A DNA stretch of 26,601 nucleotides from WJLC01 sp964600865 (lineage in GTDB: Archaea > Nanobdellota > Nanobdellia > Pacearchaeales > GW2011-AR1). The stretch lies in the NCBI GenBank assembly GCA_964600865.1, contig CAZRJP010000008.1, positions 1-26,601 on the forward strand, read 5' to 3'. Position 1 is the first letter of the stretch. Each line of letters begins with the position of its first letter. The notes below the pieces were generated by a model. That model searched no databases and was not told the DNA's origin. It saw only the letters and a program-made list of their open reading frames with translations. Positions 6,602 through 11,952 of this stretch are shown piece after piece. Made by a program: the position numbers and the translations under genes.

Positions 6602-7456
6602 CTAAACAAATAATGCATATAATATACAAAGAATAATTATTCCTGATGCAATTATGTTTCTTTTACTTACTTTTTCTTTTAAGAAAATTCTTGCAAATAA
6701 ATAAACAAAAATAGGCCCAAGCATAACAATTAATGTGGTGAATATAACACCTAATGTTAAATATCCATAATAAACAATAACCCTATAAATAATCCATATT
6801 GCCCCTGTTATCATAACATAAATTGAAGGTTTTTTACCTAAATTTTTAAAATTAGGTCTAAAAATTAAAAGACTTAATAAGAAAATAGAAACACCTCTTA
6901 GAAAATAAAATGTTAAAGGAGAGTAATGGTCTAAGATAAGTCTAGAAGTTACTAATTCTAATGCGAAAAAGAATGCCCCGATTATTGCAGCAATAAAGTA
7001 TTTATTAAATTGCAAGTGATGTTTTTTAGCATGTGAGAATACTAATGTTAATCCTGCTATTATTGCAGGGATTATAACCTTAAAATTCCGGTCATATAAT
7101 CCTTCTGCAAAGAAACTAAAAAGAATTGCAAGTAAAATAGTAAATAATGGCTCTAACATTTTTGCTGGTTCAAGATTAGAGACCTTTTCCCACTTCATAG
7201 AGTAAAAAGTGAATATATTTGCAAACATTGAAAATAAAATAACTAGTCCAAAAATAACTAGATTCTTTGTGGATAATGCTGCTACATCTAATTTCCAAAA
7301 GAAATATAGAAATGGTAACATAAGAATAACCACTGCTAAAAATGTCGCTGTTTGAAATAATTTAATATCTACTTTTTTGTATCTTAGTATAATTTTCTGA
7401 AAGATAAACCCTGATGCTAATGCTATTGAGGCTATTACTGGAAGAATATACATCAT
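6602..7456 (-). CDS. EamA/DMT-superfamily membrane transporter
   Basis: A 284-residue integral membrane protein with about ten hydrophobic helices, the usual size and topology for the drug/metabolite transporter family (two EamA repeats of five helices). The second half ends with a conserved-looking loop Phe-Leu-Lys-Glu-Lys-Val-Ser-Lys-Arg-Asn, typical before the last helix of this family. The substrate cannot be deduced. Its ATG overlaps the stop of the tspO gene by four bases, so the two membrane proteins are translationally coupled. It converges with the thermosome pair. Confidence 0.82.
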   Translation of the reverse strand: MMYILPVIASIALASGFIFQKIILRYKKVDIKLFQTATFLAVVILMLPFLYFFWKLDVAALSTKNLVIFGLVILFSMFANIFTFYSMKWEKVSNLEPAKMLEPLFTILLAILFSFFAEGLYDRNFKVIIPAIIAGLTLVFSHAKKHHLQFNKYFIAAIIGAFFFALELVTSRLILDHYSPLTFYFLRGVSIFLLSLLIFRPNFKNLGKKPSIYVMITGAIWIIYRVIVYYGYLTLGVIFTTLIVMLGPIFVYLFARIFLKEKVSKRNIIASGIIILCILYALFV

Positions 7457-7932
7457 TTTATGGATAGATAATTAAGAACCCCTGCAAAACTTACCCATAA
7501 TAAATAGGGTATAAGTAAATAAGAAGAAATTTTATTTATTTTATATGTAATATAAATCATTCCTAGTATAGAAAACCATATTGCAATTAAATCTACTAGT
7601 GCAAATGCAGGATTTTGTAATCCAAAATAAAGAACACTCCAAAGAAAATTAGTAAAAAGATTAATACCAAAAATCCAAGCAAGAGCATTTTTTTGTCTTT
7701 TGTTTCTTGATTTGGTCCATGCAATATATAATGATATTGCTATAAGAAAAAATAAAATATTCCATGCAATAGGAAAAACCCATCCTGGAGGAGTTATTGA
7801 AGGTCTAATTGAATTATAATAATCTGAATTTGGAGCTGTAAAGATACTTCCTAAAAGAGCAGTTAAAAAAACAACGCCAAATGAAATAAGTAATACCTTC
7901 CAATTAATTTCTTTTTTCACCTTCTTTTTCAT
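7453..7932 (-). CDS. tspO: TspO/MBR family membrane protein
   Basis: A 159-residue protein with five predicted helices. The family hallmark is present: Pro48-Pro-Gly-Trp-Val-Phe-Pro-Ile-Ala-Trp57 after the first helix, and the C-terminal Pro-Tyr-Leu-Leu-Trp followed by Ala-Gly-Val-Leu-Asn. TspO proteins bind porphyrins and steroids and are linked to tetrapyrrole handling and stress. They are widespread in bacteria and found in some archaea. The N-terminus has a short lysine-rich extension. The gene is followed with a 4-base overlap by the EamA-type transporter gene. Confidence 0.9.
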   Translation of the reverse strand: MKKKVKKEINWKVLLISFGVVFLTALLGSIFTAPNSDYYNSIRPSITPPGWVFPIAWNILFFLIAISLYIAWTKSRNKRQKNALAWIFGINLFTNFLWSVLYFGLQNPAFALVDLIAIWFSILGMIYITYKINKISSYLLIPYLLWVSFAGVLNYLSIK

Positions 7933-8030
7933 GGAATAAAGAGGAATATGGTGTTTAAAAAATTAATTAAGTGGAATTTTTAGTAAATTTAGAGAAAAAT
8001 AAATAATTCTTAAAAGGTGATCTTATAGAA

Positions 8031-8068
8031 ATAATTAAAAAGGCCTCTTTTCCTTTAATTATAGGAGG
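8031..8068 (+). promoter_or_regulatory. 5' leader hairpin abutting a strong Shine-Dalgarno site of the cold-shock gene
   Basis: Arms 8031-8043 (ataattaaa-aa-gg) and 8052-8062 (cctttaattat) pair over 11 bp with a two-base bulge and an 8-nt loop. The stem ends next to AGGAGG (8063-8068), five bases before the ATG. Most genes in this window look leaderless, so a 40-nt leader with a canonical Shine-Dalgarno site stands out. A TATA-like sequence is at about 7996-8005. A temperature-responsive structure is possible. Confidence 0.55.
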
Positions 8069-8073
8069 AACAA

Positions 8074-8268
8074 ATGAAAGGAACAGTAAAATTTTTCAAT
8101 GAATCGAAAGGATTCGGATTCATCTCTCCAGAAGAAGGAAAAGATGTCTTTGTACATGAGTCTGGTTTAGATGAAGGAACAATCCTAAGTGAAGGAGATT
8201 CAGTTACGTTTGATGTTGAAGAAGGCGATAGAGGCCCAAAAGCATCTAATGTTAAGAAAGCTGAATAA
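8074..8268 (+). CDS. csp: CspA-family cold-shock protein
   Basis: A 64-residue single OB-fold protein. Both RNA-binding motifs are intact: RNP1 as Lys-Gly-Phe-Gly-Phe-Ile (residues about 12-17) and RNP2 as Asp-Val-Phe-Val-His (about 24-28). It begins Met-Lys-Gly-Thr-Val-Lys-Phe-Phe-Asn, like bacterial CspA. These proteins melt RNA secondary structure at low temperature. CspA genes are common in bacteria and patchy in archaea, so ancient transfer from bacteria is plausible; the bacterial-looking Shine-Dalgarno site fits that, though it is not proof. It converges with the GIY-YIG gene. Confidence 0.95.
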   Translation: MKGTVKFFNESKGFGFISPEEGKDVFVHESGLDEGTILSEGDSVTFDVEEGDRGPKASNVKKAE

Positions 8269-8286
8269 TAATTGAATAGTTTAGAT

Positions 8287-8538
8287 TTAAGAATCAAACC
8301 AGTTTAGTTTTTTATTTCTTGATAATTTTTTTATTGCATATTCACATTTACATGCATGTGATTTATTTTTACATAGCTTGGCTTTTAATAATTTTTTAAA
8401 ACCTTTAGTATTAACGTATTTGCTTCCTTTTCCATTTGCATGAGCTTTCATTCTAGCATCAATATTATTTGTGACTCCAGTATAAAATGACCCGTCTTGG
8501 CATTCAAGAATATAAACATACCACTTTTTTTTATCCAT
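8287..8538 (-). CDS. GIY-YIG domain endonuclease-like protein (UPF0213/SLX1-like)
   Basis: An 83-residue protein made of a single GIY-YIG domain. The GIY motif appears as Tyr-Val-Tyr-Ile-Leu near residues 7-11 and the YIG motif as Phe-Tyr-Thr-Gly-Val-Thr near 18-23. A catalytic-type Arg lies in Ala-Arg-Met-Lys-Ala-His, and a Glu (Cys-Glu-Tyr-Ala-Ile-Lys) follows. The length matches stand-alone UPF0213-type proteins, whose role is thought to be DNA repair or nucleic acid cleavage but is poorly defined. The next 188 bases (8539-8726) hold no gene. Confidence 0.9.
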   Translation of the reverse strand: MDKKKWYVYILECQDGSFYTGVTNNIDARMKAHANGKGSKYVNTKGFKKLLKAKLCKNKSHACKCEYAIKKLSRNKKLNWFDS

Positions 8539-8726
8539 CTTAAGAATAAAATTGAGAATTTACTATTTAATCTTTATTATTAATCTGTTTTGAGGGATTT
8601 TTAAGGATTCCCATAAAAAACATTACTTAATTATTATAGAATACTGACATGCACAGACTGTTGAAGTGGGTCTTTTGTGATATTGGGGGTTCTTTTTGTT
8701 TTGTGCTAAATTATGTGAAAAGAGGA

Positions 8727-8975
8727 TTATTGTTGCTTTTTGTGATATAAATCCAATAAATAGATTTTATCTTCTTTTTTCACATATGAATAAGATAATC
8801 TAAACGGTTTCATATATAATTCCCTTGTTCCTTTTCTTCCATATCTCATAGGTTTTCCAATCTCAGGGTTTTTGATTATTTTACGTATTAATTTCTTAAG
8901 CTGATTTTTTTGAGAATTATCTTTAATCTTTCTCCATCTTCTTTCAAAATAAGGTGCCTTTTCAACAATCACCAT
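8727..8975 (-). CDS. relE: RelE-family mRNA interferase toxin
   Basis: An 82-residue basic protein of typical RelE length. It shows the two N-terminal helices (Phe-Glu-Arg-Arg-Trp-Arg-Lys-Ile and Leu-Lys-Lys-Leu-Ile-Arg-Lys-Ile), the strand Gly-Thr-Arg-Glu-Leu-Tyr, then Phe-Arg-Leu-Ser-Tyr-Ser-Tyr and the closing strand Lys-Ile-Tyr-Leu-Leu-Asp-Leu-Tyr-His-Lys-Lys. Basic and aromatic residues at these points are the usual active-site elements. Its ATG overlaps the end of the AbrB-type antitoxin gene by seven bases. Confidence 0.85.
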   Translation of the reverse strand: MVIVEKAPYFERRWRKIKDNSQKNQLKKLIRKIIKNPEIGKPMRYGRKGTRELYMKPFRLSYSYVKKEDKIYLLDLYHKKQQ

Positions 8976-9238
8976 TTTTCTAATTCTTCAAGAAATTTGT
9001 CAGCAGGCATACTAATCCCTTCTCCTTTCTCTATTTGTTGCCATGCTTCTTCAGTCCTTTTAGCAAATTCTAAATCTTCTCTCATCTGTTCTGTTACTTT
9101 CCCAGCTTCTTTTATGATGATTCTATCTTCGTCTTTTAGGATTAATAGTTCTTCTCCTTCTTTTAATCCTGCTCTCATCTCTGCAGGAATTACTATTTGC
9201 CCTTTAGAACTCATCCTCGTTATACTTAAACTTACCAT
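8969..9238 (-). CDS. AbrB/MazE-type antitoxin
   Basis: An 89-residue protein. The N-terminus is a well conserved AbrB domain (Ile-Thr-Arg-Met-Ser-Ser-Lys-Gly-Gln-Ile-Val-Ile-Pro-Ala-Glu-Met-Arg). The C-terminal half is acidic and helical, suited to neutralise the basic RelE-type toxin encoded next. Start choice: the ATG at 9238 lies just below a TATA box and operator-like palindrome, and the residues before the internal Met9 fit the usual AbrB first strand. AbrB-RelE pairing is typical of archaea. Confidence 0.88.
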   Translation of the reverse strand: MVSLSITRMSSKGQIVIPAEMRAGLKEGEELLILKDEDRIIIKEAGKVTEQMREDLEFAKRTEEAWQQIEKGEGISMPADKFLEELEKW

Positions 9239-9239
9239 A

Positions 9240-9267
9240 GTAAGATGTATCTTACATTATATTTAAA
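9240..9267 (-). promoter_or_regulatory. Promoter and palindromic operator of the AbrB-RelE operon
   Basis: Bases 9240-9255 form a perfect inverted repeat with 7-bp arms (GTAAGAT/ATCTTAC) and a 2-bp centre, one base upstream of the start codon. An archaeal TATA element lies at about 9256-9267. The palindrome covers the predicted initiation region, so the antitoxin or the complex would block transcription there. Confidence 0.62.
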
Positions 9268-9325
9268 TGTTTCTGTTAATTATGAAATAGTCTTAAAATC
9301 ACCCAATTATTATAGAATAGGAAAG

Positions 9326-9422
9326 TGCGCGGACCGGGGATCGAACCCGGGTCACATCGTGTTTGCTTTTTCTTTTTTTAAAAATTGGCAACGACATATT
9401 CTAACCACTAAACTATCCACGC
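9326..9422 (-). tRNA. tRNA-Gly (GCC) with a 25-nt intron
   Basis: Exon 1 (9422-9386, 37 nt) is GCGTGGA, a D-arm with AGTGGTTA, and TGTCG with loop TTGCCA. Exon 2 (9360-9326, 35 nt) has A38, CGATG, a 4-nt variable loop as usual for Gly, T-arm CCGGG-TTCGATC-CCCGG, TCCGCGC and A73. The intron 9361-9385 sits at 37/38. The bulge-helix-bulge is complete: 3-nt bulge ACA, 4-bp helix TTGC/GCAA, 3-nt bulge CAA, inner T/A helix. The stems contain several G-U pairs. CCA is not encoded. Confidence 0.93.
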
Positions 9423-9427
9423 ATAAA

Positions 9428-9540
9428 GGAAACCTACGGTTTCCCTTATCAACCCTTCCCTTAAGATTGTCCTCAAGGGTGATTGGAAACCTGAATTCCT
9501 TTTATCAACCCTTCCCTTAAGATTGTCCTTAGGTGACAGA
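9428..9540 (-). repeat. Two tandem ~57-bp hairpin units, candidate structured RNA upstream of tRNA-Gly
   Basis: A 28-bp sequence is repeated exactly at 9446-9473 and 9502-9529, and ggaaacct recurs at 9428-9435 and 9485-9492, defining a unit of about 56-57 bp. Each unit holds a hairpin with loop ATTGTC on the plus strand (9458-9479: arms CCCTTAAG/CTCAAGGG; 9515-9533: arms CCTTAAG/CTTAGG with one bulge) and a GGAA/TTCC-type hairpin, perfect in the unit nearest the tRNA (9428-9444, arms GGAAACC/GGTTTCC). A TATA-like element on the minus strand at 9578-9588 would start a transcript near 9557 that runs through both units towards the tRNA. No protein frame is evident. The function is unknown. Confidence 0.5.
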
Positions 9541-9607
9541 CAACCAAGGTTTTCTTATTTTTACAAAAACTATAGTCTATTTAAATTTTATTTTTAATAT
9601 GTACTAT

Positions 9608-10558
9608 TTAAGATATTCCATATTTTCTATTTATTTCTGCTAATTTTTTATTATCCTCTTCTTTTAATCTTCCCCCATTATACTCTGCAATAGTTCTTAA
9701 TCTCATAACTTCTTGTGCATCAAAATACTCTTGTGAAATATTTAGCTTTTTTCCATCATAAATTTCTATTAAATCAAACTTTTTAGGGATTCTTCTCCCC
9801 CATGGTTTTCTATCTCTTGTTCTATACCCTCTCCATGAATAATCAGATATAATTGAAGGATGATTTGTTTCAATTACTGCATAACCTGTGCCTTCATAAT
9901 CAAACTCTTTATCACACTTAACACCCACATTAGCATGATTAAATCTCCCACTTTTTCCTGAAATTGGATCTTTGTCTAAATAATCATAATGGAATATCAC
10001 ATTTCCAATTCCTAATTCCTTTAATAAAAATGATAATAAAAGAGATTTTCCCCCACATACTCCCTTATTTTTTCTTACAACCTCATAAGGAGTTTTATTT
10101 CTACCTGCTTTTTTACTTATTATAGATCTTTGTTCATAGGGAATATTTTGGGTTAGAGAGATGGCTACTCTTGCTTGATTTTCTCTACCATAAGTCTCTT
10201 TTTTTATAGATTTTATTAATGGATTTAAAATTTTCTTTTGTTTAGAATCATATATTAAATTGCGTATTCCTTTTTTCTTTAATCCTTTAGATCTTGAAAA
10301 GGCAGAGATATAAGAAAAGTCATGAAGTTGAAATGGCACATATGTTTTCACTTCTCTTTTTTCCCCATTAAAAATATATGGAAAACTCCTGTTATTTTTT
10401 GTTGGCTTTTCTGTAAAAAGATTAACTACTCTTTGAAAAAATCCTTCTTTTGTATTAGAAGATCCTTGAATATTATCTCTTTCCAAAATTTCATTTAATC
10501 TATTTTTTTCTTTTATAACTCCTTCATTACGTTTTAAAATTTCATTTAATCTATTCAT
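9608..10558 (-). CDS. Transglutaminase-fold cysteine protease-like protein of the ubiquitin-like cluster
   Basis: A 316-residue protein. The start at 10558 is chosen because it overlaps the E1 gene stop by four bases (ATGA); an in-frame ATG six codons earlier lies inside that gene. Residues about 125-235 resemble the transglutaminase-like core: Cys168 in Gly-Val-Cys-Gly-Gly-Lys-Ser at a helix start, His208 in Phe-Asn-His-Ala-Asn-Val, and an acidic residue, likely Glu230, in Ala-Val-Ile-Glu-Thr-Asn. Such folds are peptidases, transamidases or deamidases and occur in several prokaryotic ubiquitin-like gene clusters. Here it could cut or cross-link the modifier. No signal peptide is seen. A 20-bp repeat duplicates the N-terminal Arg-Leu-Asn-Glu-Ile-Leu motif. 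It is the last gene of the cluster. Confidence 0.75.
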   Translation of the reverse strand: MNRLNEILKRNEGVIKEKNRLNEILERDNIQGSSNTKEGFFQRVVNLFTEKPTKNNRSFPYIFNGEKREVKTYVPFQLHDFSYISAFSRSKGLKKKGIRNLIYDSKQKKILNPLIKSIKKETYGRENQARVAISLTQNIPYEQRSIISKKAGRNKTPYEVVRKNKGVCGGKSLLLSFLLKELGIGNVIFHYDYLDKDPISGKSGRFNHANVGVKCDKEFDYEGTGYAVIETNHPSIISDYSWRGYRTRDRKPWGRRIPKKFDLIEIYDGKKLNISQEYFDAQEVMRLRTIAEYNGGRLKEEDNKKLAEINRKYGIS

Positions 10559-11952
10559 TTTACATAACAATCGCAATCTTTTTTATGAGAGAATGGATTC
10601 TTAGAATAAACTTTTTTAGAAAAATTTGGGTTATAAATAATTTTTTTCCCGTTCAAATCTCTTCCTGACAAAATATTTTGTGCTTCTCCAACCATTAAAC
10701 CACCTATTACCATATTGGGCATGACAACGCTTGGGTCTGCCTCACCGCAACTGTTCCTTTTTTCCTTGACTAATCTCAAATTTTTTTGGCATTTTAGACA
10801 AGCTGTTTTTTTAGGGATGTAGGAAATTACTGATCCCCCTGATTCAGATGTTCCTCCATCTATATATGTAGAATTATTATCTACAGAAAATTCATTTAAT
10901 AAATATCTTGCTCTCATATTATCTAAACATCCAAAAATAACATCATATTTCTTCTCCTTAAAAAATTTCTTGGAATTTGTGTCAATTTTAAACTCTCCTC
11001 CGTAAAATGCATTGGAATTTATCTCATGTGTCTCTTTTAGTCTTTCAGAAAGCACTTTTGCTTTTGGTGCTCCTTCTCTTTCATAAAATAATACTTGTCG
11101 ATTTAGATTTGTTTCATCTATTTCATCAAAATCTAATATATCAATATTTTTGAATCCAGAATCTGCAAGAGTCATTGCAGTATAAGTTCCTATACCTCCT
11201 GCTCCAACAACAAGGGTTTTTTTAGATGATAAATCCCCTATATTTCCTTCTAAGTCTTGTTCTAAGGACTTTCTGTTTGAAGAATCTAAGCTATAAGAAA
11301 ATTTCTCATTCAATAAATTAGTACCATTATAAACAATTTCATTACATATATCTTCTAGAATAATTCCTGCAGAAACAGCAGACGATACTGCCCCTTGAAT
11401 CTTAGATTTATTCCAAAAAACATTTTTATTTTTTAATATCTCCTCATAGTTTTCCTTATCTTGATTAAATCTAGAAACGAGTGTTCTCTTTCCACTTGTA
11501 TATGAAGATAAAAAAGAAATATTTGGGTGTTTGCAAATATAACTTAATATTTTTTCCTTCCCACGTTCCTCATTCCCTGTTTCTATTATAATATCTGGTT
11601 TAATTTTATAAAAATTAATCATACTTGTAAAAAAAGGTGTAGTAATGTCTTCTATGTGTATATAAGGATTTATTTTTTTTAATGTTTTTACCATCTTAGT
11701 AGATTTAATTTCTTTTTTTGGTTTAGGCACTAAAAAACTTTTATCCCTTTTATTTATCTCGTGTCTATCCATTATTGACAACTTCCCTATTCCTAAACCT
11801 GCTAATCCCATTGAAACTCTTTCAGCTAATAATCCACTTCCTACTACAAGAACAGATGAATTATGAAGTTTTCTTTGTCCTTCTTCTCCCCACATCCTCA
11901 TCTGCCTATCAGATCTATTAAATGTGGATTCAGGAGATAATTTTTTATCCAT
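10555..11952 (-). CDS. Tandem-domain E1-like (ThiF/UBA) activating enzyme
   Basis: A 465-residue protein with two ThiF-type Rossmann domains. Domain 1 (about 10-210) opens with Asp-Arg-Gln-Met-Arg-Met-Trp-Gly-Glu-Glu-Gly-Gln (15-26) and lacks a full adenylation site. Domain 2 (about 240-465) has the nucleotide loop Gly-Ala-Gly-Gly-Ile-Gly (250-255), Asp-Glu-Thr-Asn-Leu-Asn-Arg-Gln (279-286) and Leu-Asp-Asn-Met-Arg-Ala-Arg (343-349). It has likely zinc ligands Cys385/Cys388 and Cys460/Cys462, and Cys402 in Ser-Cys-Gly-Glu-Ala as candidate thioester cysteine. It should adenylate the C-terminal glycine of a ubiquitin-like protein and pass it to the E2-like protein. The inactive-plus-active arrangement is that of eukaryotic E1s, without the large catalytic-cysteine and ubiquitin-fold domains. 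It overlaps its neighbours by 8 and 4 bases. Confidence 0.88.
   Translation of the reverse strand: MDKKLSPESTFNRSDRQMRMWGEEGQRKLHNSSVLVVGSGLLAERVSMGLAGLGIGKLSIMDRHEINKRDKSFLVPKPKKEIKSTKMVKTLKKINPYIHIEDITTPFFTSMINFYKIKPDIIIETGNEERGKEKILSYICKHPNISFLSSYTSGKRTLVSRFNQDKENYEEILKNKNVFWNKSKIQGAVSSAVSAGIILEDICNEIVYNGTNLLNEKFSYSLDSSNRKSLEQDLEGNIGDLSSKKTLVVGAGGIGTYTAMTLADSGFKNIDILDFDEIDETNLNRQVLFYEREGAPKAKVLSERLKETHEINSNAFYGGEFKIDTNSKKFFKEKKYDVIFGCLDNMRARYLLNEFSVDNNSTYIDGGTSESGGSVISYIPKKTACLKCQKNLRLVKEKRNSCGEADPSVVMPNMVIGGLMVGEAQNILSGRDLNGKKIIYNPNFSKKVYSKNPFSHKKDCDCYVK

Noticed and set aside
8539..8726. A hidden gene between the GIY-YIG gene and the RelE gene
   Set aside because: No frame with a credible start or family was seen; the only notable content is the imperfect tRNA-Gly end copy.
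9245..9520. Plus-strand open frame across the tRNA-Gly gene
   Set aside because: It runs through the tRNA, its intron and the tandem repeats; no coding support.
9446..9529. Tandem repeats as a minimal CRISPR array
   Set aside because: There are only two copies, the similarity continues outside the 28-bp block, and no cas genes are in the window.
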